Origin: Cyanobacteriota bacterium
GTDB lineage: Bacteria > Cyanobacteriota > Cyanobacteriia > PCC-6307 > Cyanobiaceae
Length of the DNA stretch: 64,000 nt
Reading direction: 5' to 3'
Assembly: GCA_026389315.1 (NCBI GenBank)
Contig: JAPLIC010000072.1
Span: 1 to 64,000, forward strand
Below, in pieces: positions 40,780 through 49,495 of this stretch. The translations under genes and the position numbers were made by a program. The notes under the pieces are model-generated. The model did no database searches, was not told where the DNA came from, and saw only the letters and a program-made list of their open reading frames with translations. Numbering within the stretch: the stretch's first letter is position 1; each line of letters starts with the position of its first letter.

Positions 40780-41826
40780 ATGCCCCTACCCCAATCCCCT
40801 CCCCCCTTGCGCCCCCGCCCCTCCTGGTTTCGCCAGCTGCTTGGCTCCAAGGGCCTGCTGGTGCTGATCGCCATGCCTGCGGGCCTGCTGTTGGGATTGG
40901 TGGCGGCCCAGTCCCTCGCCCACCTGTTTGAGCAACGCCCGGCTGACCAGGCGACGGCCTTGCCGGGGGCCTTCCGGGGCTGGCTGAACAGCGAGGGCCA
41001 AACAATCCTGTTGCTCGGTACCGATGTGGGCGGGGGAAATACGGATGTGATCGCCTTGATCAAGGTGGAAGAAGGGGTGACAGACGTGGTTCAGATCCCT
41101 CGCGATTCCTATATTGAAGCCGAGACCTACGGCCCAATCAAAATCAATGCTCTCTATGCTCTCGGGGGAATTGAGGCCGTTAAACAGGAAGTTTCGACCC
41201 ATATGGGGCGCTCTATTCAACACCATGTTGTGATTAATCTTGCGGCTGTAAGGCAGCTCGGAGATATGCTTGGCGGCCTGGAGATAAATGTGCCAAAGCG
41301 TATGGAATATATCGACAATAGCCAGGGACTGAATATTGATCTACAGCCCGGCCTCCAGACCCTCAAAGGAACTGATCTTGAGGGATTCCTGCGCTTTCGC
41401 CATGATGAAGCTGGCGACATCGGTCGCCTTGAAAGGCAGCAGCTTGCCCTACGGGCGCTCTTTAGCAAGCTCGGCCGTCCTGAAACCCTCATGCGTTTGC
41501 CGGTGCTGTTGATGACGATGGGCAAGGAGGTCCAAACGGACATGGGGCCCATGGATTTAGGCGGCATGGTGACGGCCCTGGGGGGCACGAAATTGCAGAC
41601 CAAGCAGCTGGGTGGCAGGCCCTTTGATCAAAATGGCATCAGTTACTGGGAGGTGGACTGGCCCCAGCCGATCGAGTCGAGCCCATCAACTGACAGCAAG
41701 GAGAGCGCCACCAAGGACAGTGGCGATAGGTATGGTGAGGATAAATATAGTGACGAAAAAGAAAGTGATCGGCGTCCCCAGGGCGAATCCCCAACCAATT
41801 CGAGTGGCGAACGCTATTTGTTTTGA
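40780..41826 (+). CDS. LytR-CpsA-Psr (LCP) family protein
   Basis: This 348-residue protein has one N-terminal membrane helix (GLLVLIAMPAGLLLGLVAAQ, residues about 25-47) and an extracytoplasmic LCP domain. The domain motifs are LLLGTDVGGGNTDVIALIKV, VQIPRDSYIEAETYGPIKIN (conserved Arg/Asp), LGGLEINVPKRMEYID and FLRFRHDEAGDIGRLERQQL. LCP enzymes attach glycopolymers to peptidoglycan or other envelope acceptors. The final 50 residues are polar and low in complexity (SSPSTDSKESATKDSGDRYG). Its 3' end overlaps the convergent oxidoreductase gene by 13 bases. Confidence 0.88.
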   Translation: MPLPQSPPPLRPRPSWFRQLLGSKGLLVLIAMPAGLLLGLVAAQSLAHLFEQRPADQATALPGAFRGWLNSEGQTILLLGTDVGGGNTDVIALIKVEEGVTDVVQIPRDSYIEAETYGPIKINALYALGGIEAVKQEVSTHMGRSIQHHVVINLAAVRQLGDMLGGLEINVPKRMEYIDNSQGLNIDLQPGLQTLKGTDLEGFLRFRHDEAGDIGRLERQQLALRALFSKLGRPETLMRLPVLLMTMGKEVQTDMGPMDLGGMVTALGGTKLQTKQLGGRPFDQNGISYWEVDWPQPIESSPSTDSKESATKDSGDRYGEDKYSDEKESDRRPQGESPTNSSGERYLF

Positions 41827-42980
41827 TCCGTTTGTTTTGTTCTTCTCCTGTTTGGCTGGACCTGGTTCGTCAAGCTGGCCGTTAAGGATTGGGCCAATTG
41901 GGCGGCCTGGGTGGGTGCCGTTGAGAAGGGACTGCGAAAGCCCGTAAAGCTCCAGAGCCCTGGGGCCCCTGGCACTGGACCCACCAAGGCCCGACCTTGG
42001 CGGCCAAAAGCCACAGGGATCTGGCGGTAGGGACCGACCAGGGCAGCTAGCTGGGGATCCCAGCCCTGCAGGCCCTGGCGCAGTCGCTCCTCCATCCTGG
42101 CGGGGTCCGGGGCCTGCCTGGTGCCATCGAGGGGCCGCACCAGGCTGATCTGGCCCAGCAGGACCCCCTTCGGGCCCCAGGGGGCGGCGCTGGCATCAAC
42201 AATCCAGCGCTCCTCGGCCAGCCAGCCGGCCTGATCTTCGAGCCCAAGGCGCTGCTCCTGCTGGGTCAGCACCAACCGACCCCGGGCGACTTGCCCCAGC
42301 CAGGGGTTGTTGCCCGGGTTGGTCTCCAGGGCCAGGACCCCCGCCCAGCTGATCCCCAATTGACGGGCCAGGGGCGGCCAGAGATCCAGGCAGCCGGCCC
42401 CTGCCGCCAGCACCACCTGCCGCGCCTCAAGGATGGAAGCCGCCAATGGGGGCTTCCATCTTTCAGGCTCCCCTTGGGGCTCCCCTTGGGGCCTTTGGCG
42501 CTGGTTGGTTGGCGGCAGGTCCAACAGCCGCAGCCGCCAGCCGCCAGCGGCCCCCGCCTCCAGCCCCTGGACAAGTGCCGGCCGTTGCCGCACCCCGGCG
42601 GCCGCCAGGGCCCTGGGAAGGGCGGCCATCAGGGTGGGTCCATCGACCCGGCTGGCCGGCAGGGTCAGCCGCCGCCCGAGCCAGCCCCGGTCGTGCAGCT
42701 TGAGGCCGCAGGCGGTCCAGCCCAGGGTCCCATGGAGGCGTTCAAGGTTCCGCCAGGCGCGGCCCGTGGTGCCCGGGCTGAGGCTGCCGTAGCTGAGGGC
42801 CGTGGCAGTTGCGCCAGTGACGCTGGCGCCGAAAGCGCTGGCGTCAGACTCCTGGCTGGGCGGTGCCACCTGGATCACAGTTAGGCCGAGGCGGGCCAGG
42901 GCCAGGGCGATCAGGCCTCCGGTGAGCCCAGCGCCAACGACGACGACCGGATCCGAGGCCAGGCCGCCTGGACCTGCCAT
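41814..42980 (-). CDS. FAD-dependent oxidoreductase (DAO-like)
   Basis: This 388-residue protein starts at ATG 42980 with PVVVVGAGLTGGLIALALAR, a Rossmann FAD-binding motif (GxGxxG). It has ASFGASVTGATATA-type spacing, RVDGPTLMAALPRALAAAGV in the substrate/FAD lobe, and GAPGLWSFTGFRSPFSTAPT near the end, as in D-amino-acid-oxidase-like enzymes. The substrate is unknown. A TTG at 42986 is an unlikely alternative start. The gene begins 2 bases after the PsbP stop in the same direction, so it is very probably co-transcribed with it. A role in photosystem assembly is possible but unproven. Confidence 0.8.
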   Translation of the reverse strand: MAGPGGLASDPVVVVGAGLTGGLIALALARLGLTVIQVAPPSQESDASAFGASVTGATATALSYGSLSPGTTGRAWRNLERLHGTLGWTACGLKLHDRGWLGRRLTLPASRVDGPTLMAALPRALAAAGVRQRPALVQGLEAGAAGGWRLRLLDLPPTNQRQRPQGEPQGEPERWKPPLAASILEARQVVLAAGAGCLDLWPPLARQLGISWAGVLALETNPGNNPWLGQVARGRLVLTQQEQRLGLEDQAGWLAEERWIVDASAAPWGPKGVLLGQISLVRPLDGTRQAPDPARMEERLRQGLQGWDPQLAALVGPYRQIPVAFGRQGRALVGPVPGAPGLWSFTGFRSPFSTAPTQAAQLAQSLTASLTNQVQPNRRRTKQTDQNK

Positions 42981-42982
42981 GG

Positions 42983-43588
42983 TCAAATCTGCAGGCGGAA
43001 GGAGCCGATCACCTGCTCGAACAGGGGCTTGACCTTGGACCAGCGGGCCTCATTGGTGCTGGTGGCCAGGGTATAGAGGCGACCCCTGTCCACAACTACG
43101 GTCGCTAACTCGTGGCGGGTGCGATCGGCCAGGTGCACGCTGTATTCGAGGTCGTAAAAGGTGCGGCCGCCCTGCTGCCGTTCGGCCGCCTTGACCAGTT
43201 CGGCCTGGCGACCGCTGCCCTCGGGGGCGATGACGATGCGGCCCAATTTTTCGCCCACGGCCACGGCGCTACCCAGGCTTTCCAGTTCGTTGGTGCTATT
43301 GACCTCGGAGATCACCAACGAGAGGGTTTCATCGCTGTTGATCAGATCGTGGAAGACCACCTGGGGGCCGCCGTTGACCTGCACGCGGGTCCAGCCGGTG
43401 GGATAGAGAAAGGCGTAGCGGCCGTCGGGGCTCTGGAAGGTGTTAAGGCCGGCGGCCAGGGCGCTGCAGCCCGTCGCCCCCAGGGCCAGCGTCAGCGCCA
43501 GCAGCAAGGCCAGCAGCGGCCGGCCGAGGGAGGGTGCCCAGGGGGATGGGGTCGCTAACGGGAGGGTACGGGCGGTGGGTGCAGCCAT
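42983..43588 (-). CDS. psbP: PsbP/CyanoP-type photosystem II lipoprotein
   Basis: This 201-residue protein has an N-terminal hydrophobic signal ending in a lipobox (ALALGATGC, Cys about 41), so it is probably lipid-anchored on the lumenal side. The PsbP domain is evident: SPDGRYAFLYPTGWTRVQVN, GGPQVVFHDLINSDETLSLV, TFYDLEYSVHLADRTRHELA, and VKPLFEQVIGSFRLQ. CyanoP stabilises photosystem II or acts early in its assembly. It is divergent from recR (start 43693). Confidence 0.9.
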   Translation of the reverse strand: MAAPTARTLPLATPSPWAPSLGRPLLALLLALTLALGATGCSALAAGLNTFQSPDGRYAFLYPTGWTRVQVNGGPQVVFHDLINSDETLSLVISEVNSTNELESLGSAVAVGEKLGRIVIAPEGSGRQAELVKAAERQQGGRTFYDLEYSVHLADRTRHELATVVVDRGRLYTLATSTNEARWSKVKPLFEQVIGSFRLQI

Positions 43589-43692
43589 GGACCGGTGATA
43601 AGCGCGGTCCCATTCTGACCCGGCGCCTGTTTGCCTAGATTCCAGCGACTGGCGGCACAGCCCTGAGCGGTTTCACCCGACCCCTGGCCCGG

Positions 43693-44262
43693 TTGATCGA
43701 CCAGTTCGAGCGGCTGCCCGGCATCGGTCCACGCACGGCCCAACGGCTGGCCCTGCACCTGCTGCGCCAGCCGGAGGAACAGATCCAGGCCTTTGCCGAG
43801 GCCCTGCTGGCCGCCCGCAGCCAGGTGGGCGAATGCCAGCGCTGTTTCCACCTTTCCGCCGAACCCATCTGCGATCTCTGCCGTCAGGAAGAACGTCGCA
43901 ATGGCCAGATCTGCGTGGTGGCCGATTCCCGCGATCTGCTGGCGATGGAGCGCACCCGGGAATATCACGGTGCCTATCACGTGCTGGGGGGCTTGATTTC
44001 GCCGATGGATGGGGTCGGGCCCGAGCTGCTCAAAATCCAGCCCCTGGTGCGCCGCGTCGACCAGGAGGACATTCAAGAGGTGATCCTGGCCCTCACCCCC
44101 AGCGTCGAAGGAGACACCACCAGCCTCTATCTGGCCCGCCTGCTCAAACCCTTCACCAGCGTGAGCCGAATTGCCTACGGTTTACCGATGGGTGGCGAGC
44201 TGGAGTACGCCGATCAGGTGACCCTGGCCCGCGCCCTTGAAGGTCGTCGCCCCGTGGAATGA
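43693..44262 (+). CDS. recR: recombination mediator protein
   Basis: This protein of about 189 residues contains [20 protein letters not shown] (helix-hairpin-helix), the [16 protein letters not shown] zinc finger, and the Toprim pattern [35 protein letters not shown] and [20 protein letters not shown] are the remaining RecR blocks. RecR helps load RecA at gaps together with RecO/F. The natural N-terminus is uncertain: TTG 43693 falls within the family sequence [12 protein letters not shown], and a CTG at 43663 is the only other plausible upstream codon. The stop overlaps the lipA start (ATGA). Confidence 0.92.
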   Translation: MIDQFERLPGIGPRTAQRLALHLLRQPEEQIQAFAEALLAARSQVGECQRCFHLSAEPICDLCRQEERRNGQICVVADSRDLLAMERTREYHGAYHVLGGLISPMDGVGPELLKIQPLVRRVDQEDIQEVILALTPSVEGDTTSLYLARLLKPFTSVSRIAYGLPMGGELEYADQVTLARALEGRRPVE

Positions 44263-45188
44263 ACCCCCCGCCCATGGCCCAAGCCAAGACCCGCTACAGC
44301 GACCAACTACCCAGCGAACGCCTGCCCGAGTGGCTGAGGCGGCCGGTGGGGGATGCCTCCGCCCTGGAGGGGGTGCAGGCCGTGGTGCGCGAGCAGCGGT
44401 TGCACACCATCTGCGAGGAGGGCCGCTGCCCCAATCGGGCCGAGTGCTATGCGGCAGGCACGGCCACGTTTTTGTTGGGCGGGCCGGTGTGTACGCGCAG
44501 CTGCGCCTTCTGCCAGGTGGACAAGGGCGTGGCCCCGACGCCCTTGGATGCGGCCGAGGCCGAGCGGGTGGCCGAGGCGGTCAGCGCCCTGATGCTGCGT
44601 TACGTGGTGCTGACGGCCGTGGCCCGCGACGACCTTGAAGATCACGGCGCCTGCCTGTTCACGGGCACGATGGCGGCGATCCGGCAGCGGGATGCGGGCG
44701 TGCAGATCGAGGTGCTGACGCCTGATTTCTGGGGCGGCCACCGCGATGAGACGGAGGGACGGGCGGCCCAGGCGCGGCGATTGGCGTTGGTGCTGGCGGC
44801 GGAGCCGGTGTGCTTCAACCACAACCTGGAAACGGTGCAGCGGCTCCAGGGCGAGGTACGCCGCGGCGCCACCTACCGACGCTCCTTGGGCTTGCTGGCG
44901 GCGGCCAGGCAGCAGGCCCCCCATATCCCGACAAAGTCTGGCTTGATGCTGGGGCTGGGCGAAACGGCGGCGGAGGTGGAGCAGGCGATGGCGGACCTGC
45001 GGGCAGTCGATTGCCAGCGGCTCACCCTGGGCCAGTACCTGCGGCCTTCGCTGGCCCACATGCCGGTGGCTCGCTACTGGCAACCCGAAGAGTTTGAGGC
45101 CCTGGCCGATACGGCCCGCCGCCTGGGCTTTGCCCAGGTGCGCAGTGGCCCCCTGGTGCGCAGCAGTTACCACGCGGCGGAAACCTGA
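44259..45188 (+). CDS. lipA: lipoyl synthase
   Basis: This 309-residue radical SAM enzyme inserts two sulphurs into octanoyl groups to make lipoate on dehydrogenase E2 and glycine cleavage H proteins. The auxiliary cluster motif [12 protein letters not shown], the radical SAM motif [10 protein letters not shown] and the C-terminal serine motif VRSSYHA are all present. [20 protein letters not shown] and [20 protein letters not shown] are the family blocks. Translation starts at ATG 44259, overlapping the recR stop. A second ATG five codons in ([10 protein letters not shown]) is another candidate start. Confidence 0.95.
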   Translation: MNPPPMAQAKTRYSDQLPSERLPEWLRRPVGDASALEGVQAVVREQRLHTICEEGRCPNRAECYAAGTATFLLGGPVCTRSCAFCQVDKGVAPTPLDAAEAERVAEAVSALMLRYVVLTAVARDDLEDHGACLFTGTMAAIRQRDAGVQIEVLTPDFWGGHRDETEGRAAQARRLALVLAAEPVCFNHNLETVQRLQGEVRRGATYRRSLGLLAAARQQAPHIPTKSGLMLGLGETAAEVEQAMADLRAVDCQRLTLGQYLRPSLAHMPVARYWQPEEFEALADTARRLGFAQVRSGPLVRSSYHAAET

Positions 45189-46021
45189 GCCTGCTCCAGC
45201 TGGCGCAGGCGTTGCTCGCATTGCTCCAGCGGGGCCAGGTCGACATCGACACTGCTGCTGCCATCGTACTCAAAGGGATTGTCGAGATCGCGAATCAGAA
45301 AAACAAGGTAGAGAAAGGAGGTGAACAAAAAACTGGAAACAACAAAGTTTTCGCCAAAATTATCAGCCCCAATCAGTAATAAGGCGATAAACACCCCCAG
45401 CAAAAACAGCTCTAACAAGGCATAGGCGGGGGCGATGAAGTCATGGTCGCGGTTGCTGGCGATGCGACTGAGCAACAGGCGCATTTTGGCCATATTCGCC
45501 AGGCTGGGATTGTTGGCATCCGAGCGGCCAGCGGCCTCCAAGGCCGCCAGGCTGCCGTTCAACTGCTGCATGGCGGTTTGCACGCCATCCCAGGGGGCCT
45601 GTTTGAGCAACCAAAGGCGAATCGCTGCCAGGGCCGCCACCAGGGCCGCTCGAATCCGCACGGCATCAAGATCGGGGGCCGCCGCCCCATTGACGGCCAG
45701 CCGATCGTTGATGGCTTCCGCCTCGTTCACCAACTCCAGCACCATGTCCTCACTGGCGTGGTACTGGCTGAGGGTGCCACCCAGCACCAGGGCCAGGATG
45801 AAACTGGCGGCCCCCAGCAACGAGCCCGTCAGGGAGTCGAACTTCCATAACTCCCAGCCGAGCTGGTGAAACAGCACCTCCAGCAAGGCAAACAGCAACG
45901 TGAATGGCGCCACCGCCAGCAGCACCCGCCACTTAACGGGCACCCCGCGCAGCCAGGACTGATAGGGGTTCAGAGCTTTCGGCTGGATCGCGGTGGGGAC
46001 GAAGCGGCTGGCTGGTGTCAT
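45167..46021 (-). CDS. bestrophin-like (DUF4239-type) membrane protein
   Basis: This 284-residue protein has two N-terminal hydrophobic segments ([40 protein letters not shown]), a long helical soluble stretch with Glu/Asp-rich character ([15 protein letters not shown]) and two more ([40 protein letters not shown]). The pattern of four membrane segments and the closing [10 protein letters not shown] fits bestrophin-like proteins, which can conduct anions. In some cyanobacteria bestrophin-like proteins work in bicarbonate supply; that role is not shown here. The last 22 bases overlap lipA convergently. Confidence 0.7.
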   Translation of the reverse strand: MTPASRFVPTAIQPKALNPYQSWLRGVPVKWRVLLAVAPFTLLFALLEVLFHQLGWELWKFDSLTGSLLGAASFILALVLGGTLSQYHASEDMVLELVNEAEAINDRLAVNGAAAPDLDAVRIRAALVAALAAIRLWLLKQAPWDGVQTAMQQLNGSLAALEAAGRSDANNPSLANMAKMRLLLSRIASNRDHDFIAPAYALLELFLLGVFIALLLIGADNFGENFVVSSFLFTSFLYLVFLIRDLDNPFEYDGSSSVDVDLAPLEQCEQRLRQLEQAQVSAAW

Positions 46022-46371
46022 GGGCGGGGGGCTTGGCGGCCGGGGGTCAGTTTGGCTGGTCGGGGGGAGGGGGGGCGCTACGGGTGGGTGAGCCGTGGCG
46101 AAAAGCCAGTACTTGGCGGGAAGTGATGTACTGGCTGTAAAGGGCTTGGTGGAAGATCAGTTCCTGGGATTCTTCGGGTTTGCGGATGGATTTGTCTCTC
46201 TTGACTACTTCATTGTGTTGGTTTTAGGATTGCTGCGAGGTAGGCGGAGAGGTGGGTCTTGACGGACTACATCCAGCAAACATTGGCCTTAAAGCATTTG
46301 TGCCATTTTGCATACGCTAGTTGACACAGACCATATTACGGCTCAAGATTAACCATTAATTCGTAGCCTTC
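46022..46371. other. intergenic region with one weak small open frame
   Basis: A 55-codon frame from GTG 46095 to TGA 46262 (VAKSQYLAGSDVLAVKGLVE, then FVSLDYFIVLVLGLLRGRRR) has a hydrophobic stretch ending in arginines. It resembles a small membrane peptide, but there is no independent support. The rest is featureless. Confidence 0.2.
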
Positions 46372-46902
46372 ATGATTCGCAAGCCTGTTCACGATTTCTT
46401 TTTATTTCTCGTTGGCGGCGCACTCTTCGCAGCGGGAATCTTTCTATTCACCAATCAGGTGATGGTGGATTCTGGCTTTCATGGCATGGGTTGGGGTAGA
46501 AGTTACGGTGGCGGCATGGGTTCGTCCTTTGGTGGGATGTTTTCTTTTGGCACTGGCCAAGGTTTTGGTTTATTAATGATTCCCTTTGGAGTGGGTGTAG
46601 CTCTTCTGTTGGCAAATGTCTATAGAAAGATTGGCTGGTTTCTTGTATGGGCATCTTCGGCAGCAGTCGGAGCTGGAGTACTACAAAGCCTGCTGTTCAG
46701 TTTTAGAACCACAAGCCTATTCAGCCTCATGACGATGGTAGTTATGGTTGCAGGCGGTGGAGGGCTAATGTTCAATTCTCTGCGAGATTACCAAGGAGAA
46801 GAGCAGGAGCGCAGACGCGTAGAATTGGACGACTCAACGAAGAGCATAAATGAACTCAGGGAAGAGTTGGAGCGCTTAAAGTCGAAAATTAATAAAGACT
46901 AG
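46372..46902 (+). CDS. membrane protein with glycine-rich loop and C-terminal coiled coil
   Basis: This 176-residue protein has a first membrane helix (FFLFLVGGALFAAGIFLFTN), a Gly/Ser/Phe-rich loop (MGWGRSYGGGMGSSFGGMFS), three further hydrophobic segments (LLMIPFGVGVALLLANVYRK; WFLVWASSAAVGAGVLQSLL; LMTMVVMVAGGGGLMFNSLR), and a heptad-rich tail (RRVELDDSTKSINELREELE). It is unrecognised. It resembles small accessory membrane proteins and is more AT-rich than its flanks. A cluster of purine-rich codons precedes the start only weakly. Confidence 0.55.
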   Translation: MIRKPVHDFFLFLVGGALFAAGIFLFTNQVMVDSGFHGMGWGRSYGGGMGSSFGGMFSFGTGQGFGLLMIPFGVGVALLLANVYRKIGWFLVWASSAAVGAGVLQSLLFSFRTTSLFSLMTMVVMVAGGGGLMFNSLRDYQGEEQERRRVELDDSTKSINELREELERLKSKINKD

Positions 46903-47176
46903 ACCACCCGAGTAGTCTTATAATATCAAAATGTAGCGGGCCTAGGCACATATGTTTTTCTATGACCTAGATGCGCTAAGGACGAGGCCAACATTTGAAA
47001 CTGTGGCTAAGTCCAGGATGCTATGCGGATCCGTCCATCATGCCTGTCCGAACTTGGCCCATTCTTAAAAAGCCCTGCGGCACAGTCTATTTCAGGCATT
47101 CAAGGAAGCCTTTCTCGGGGTGACATGATGAAGGATTGCTGGCCACAACCAACATTCCTCAAGAGGAAAGAAGGAA

Positions 47177-48136
47177 ATGACAGAGAACATCGAGACACGC
47201 GAGGTGACGCAGAAGACCTACTGCCGAGCTGAAACGGACCGAACCTTCTACAACGCATCGCAGCTGACTGGCGGCGTAAACAAGCTGTTCAGCTTTCGCA
47301 ATGTCACGCCGCTTGACAGGCAAACGGTGGTCAGGATGAACAAGGATACCCTCTACACGGTGGCCTTGGTGGATACGTCCAAGGGTGCCACCATCACGGT
47401 ACCTGATATGCCGGCTGGCCGCTATTTCTCCGTGCTGTTGCTTGATAATGATCACTATTGTCCGGGCGTCATCTACACGTCGGGCACGCACGAACTGCCC
47501 CAGGACACCAAGTATCTCGCCATCAATGTTCGTATCCAGCTGCTGCTCCCGGATGACCCAGCGGACATCGCGCTTGTCAACCAATTGCAGGATCAGTTTG
47601 TCATCCAGGCCAACAGCGCCGACCCGTTCCCGGAGCCGAAGTGGGACAATGAGTCGCTGGCCGCACTAACAGCGGAATACAACGCAGAGTTCGCCAAGTT
47701 CGATCTTTATCCTGACGGCTGGATGGGCAAGCGCGGAGAAGCCGATGATGCAACCCGTCACCTGGGCTGCGCCGGCGCGTGGGGACTGTTCCCGAACAAG
47801 GACGCAGTTTACATCAATTACAACGGACATCTGACCGCCGACAAATGCCACACCGCCACTTACCAGGTGCCCGAGAACAACGCGTTCTGGTCCATCACCA
47901 TTTACGGCGCGGATGGCTACATGAAGAGCGTGAACAACATTCTCAACGCCGCGAATACGAAGATGAATGCCGACGGCACGTTGACTGTGTATTTCGGGTC
48001 GAAGGAAGCCTGCGGCGATGTGCCCAACCGGCTGGACGTGAGCGAAGGTTGGAACTTCCTCATGCGCGTGTATCGCCCCGGCCCATCCGTCCTGAATGGC
48101 AGCTACAAACTGCCAGATGCCGTCGCCTGCCCGTAA
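47177..48136 (+). CDS. DUF1254/DUF1214 domain protein
   Basis: This 319-residue protein contains the N-terminal DUF1254-type block (FYNASQLTGGVNKLFSFRNV; TPLDRQTVVRMNKDTLYTVA; ITVPDMPAGRYFSVLLLDND). The C-terminal DUF1214-type block is WGLFPNKDAVYINYNGHLTA, FWSITIYGADGYMKSVNNIL and NRLDVSEGWNFLMRVYRPGP. These proteins are widespread in bacteria and of unknown biochemistry. There is no signal peptide. The codon choice and the isolated setting suggest acquisition by transfer. A Shine-Dalgarno-like AGAGGAAAGAAGG lies 6 bases upstream of ATG 47177, stronger than at most local starts. Confidence 0.8.
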   Translation: MTENIETREVTQKTYCRAETDRTFYNASQLTGGVNKLFSFRNVTPLDRQTVVRMNKDTLYTVALVDTSKGATITVPDMPAGRYFSVLLLDNDHYCPGVIYTSGTHELPQDTKYLAINVRIQLLLPDDPADIALVNQLQDQFVIQANSADPFPEPKWDNESLAALTAEYNAEFAKFDLYPDGWMGKRGEADDATRHLGCAGAWGLFPNKDAVYINYNGHLTADKCHTATYQVPENNAFWSITIYGADGYMKSVNNILNAANTKMNADGTLTVYFGSKEACGDVPNRLDVSEGWNFLMRVYRPGPSVLNGSYKLPDAVACP

Positions 48137-48386
48137 GCTGACCAGAGACGATTTTGAACATGACTGCCGCCAAAGCCCACGCCAAAGGCACCTTTCCAGC
48201 TATCTGCGCAAGATTCCATGAATGCCACATTCTCTCTGCTGCATTCCGCCAAGCTTTTACCCGACAGATAAGCATTTTCTATAATTTCCTATGCGGACCT
48301 ACGCAGATGGCGAGCTGCACGGAGTAAGCATCGGGTTGCAGCCCTAGCTCACCACACCCCAGAACAGCACCAGAAGCGTGTCAGGC

Positions 48387-49286
48387 TCAGCTGCCGTGGC
48401 CGCCCAGCCAGGCCTTGAGATCCTCAGGACCCTCGAAATCGAGCAGGGAATCGGCCAGGGCTTCAAGGGCGCTGAGGGGCAGGGCCTGAATGCGGGCCTG
48501 CTGGTTGGGGTTGAGCGAGCCGCAGCGGCGTTGGAGCTGGCGCAGTGTGAGAGCTGCAGCTTCGGCCTGGCGGCCTTCCTGGCGGCCTTCTTGCCGGCCC
48601 TCTTGACGGCCCTCTTGGCGGCCCAGCCCAAATATCTCGCGGTAGGCCACGCTGCTGGAGAAATCTTCGACGGTGATGCCACCCATGGCGCAGATCTCGG
48701 GTACGGTGCGACCGCTAAAGCGTGACACCAGGATAGCGGCGATCACATCGTCGATCTCGGTTCCCAGGCTGGTGCCCGCGGCTTCGGCTCGGATCATTGC
48801 CGAGCAGGCGGGCAGCTGTGCTTCTGGCAGCAGCAGCATCCCGAGCGCCCTTTGCAGGGGTGGGGCGGCTGGCGGTAACCGCTCGCTCAGCAGTTCGATC
48901 CACACCACCCGCCTCTCCACAAACTCCTCCACTGGAGTGGGATCACCGAAATTGAGCTGGCGCGACGGGCAGATCACCACCACCTGCCATTGGCGGATCG
49001 GACGGCCCTGGCGCTGCTGTTGCTGCAGCAAACACCCCGTTTCGGCATTGAGCCGCAGCAGGAAATCCGGATCGGAGGCCATCTGGGCCTCCAGGATCAA
49101 CGTGGGCCATTCAGGCTGATCGGCGGGCGGCAGAAACAGGCCATCAAGCCGGTATTCCCTTTCCTTGAGCACCGGCGCACTGAACACATATCCCTCCATC
49201 TGCGGCAGCAGCGAGGCCACCAAGGGCTGGAGGCGTTCGGCGCGCTGTTGGAACAGCCAGAAAAAAAGCTTGTCGCTGGCGACCAC
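48387..49286 (-). CDS. Rpn-like PD-(D/E)XK nuclease family protein (DUF2887/DUF4351 type)
   Basis: The protein contains LFFWLFQQRAERLQPLVASL, LKEREYRLDGLFLPPADQPE and WPTLILEAQMASDPDFLLRL. This is the D...E-x-Q(K) core of the Rpn/PD-(D/E)XK fold seen in cyanobacterial DUF2887 proteins. It continues with VVVICPSRQLNFGDPTPVEE. After the repeat EGRQEGRQEGRQ it ends in a DUF4351-like domain (LTLRQLQRRCGSLNPNQQAR; LPLSALEALADSLLDFEG). The longer frame to 49478 reads poorly before VVASDKLFFW, so a GTG at 49286 (VVASDKLFFWLF) is taken as the start, tentatively. These proteins are linked to recombination or transposon-like activity. Confidence 0.75.
   Translation of the reverse strand: MVASDKLFFWLFQQRAERLQPLVASLLPQMEGYVFSAPVLKEREYRLDGLFLPPADQPEWPTLILEAQMASDPDFLLRLNAETGCLLQQQQRQGRPIRQWQVVVICPSRQLNFGDPTPVEEFVERRVVWIELLSERLPPAAPPLQRALGMLLLPEAQLPACSAMIRAEAAGTSLGTEIDDVIAAILVSRFSGRTVPEICAMGGITVEDFSSSVAYREIFGLGRQEGRQEGRQEGRQEGRQAEAAALTLRQLQRRCGSLNPNQQARIQALPLSALEALADSLLDFEGPEDLKAWLGGHGS
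48580..48627 (-). repeat. tandem E-G-R-Q codon repeat inside the Rpn-like gene
   Basis: Four consecutive 12-base units encode E-G-R-Q (CTTCCTGGCGGC / CTTGCCGGCCCT / CTTGACGGCCCT type on the plus strand). Such repeats can change length by slippage and are typical of this family between its two domains. Confidence 0.75.
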
Positions 49287-49495
49287 GGGGAGGGTTGCGG
49301 CTGTCTCATTGCCCCGACGATGACACGCCCAAGCAGCCGTCAAGGGGGTCAGGTGGCGACAGCTCAGAATCGAGCCCCCCGCCAGCAGTCGGGCCCCCAC
49401 CAGCACCCCCAGCAGTTGCTGGAAGTGCCCTGGCAACAGGGGATGGCTGGGACGCTGTTGTTGGCGATGGGGTTGCAAGCGCGGGTTGGGCTGGC

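Noticed and set aside
48580-48627. Short tandem repeat that might suggest a CRISPR array
   Set aside because: The units are 12 bases, directly adjacent, without spacers, and are coding repeats of E-G-R-Q.
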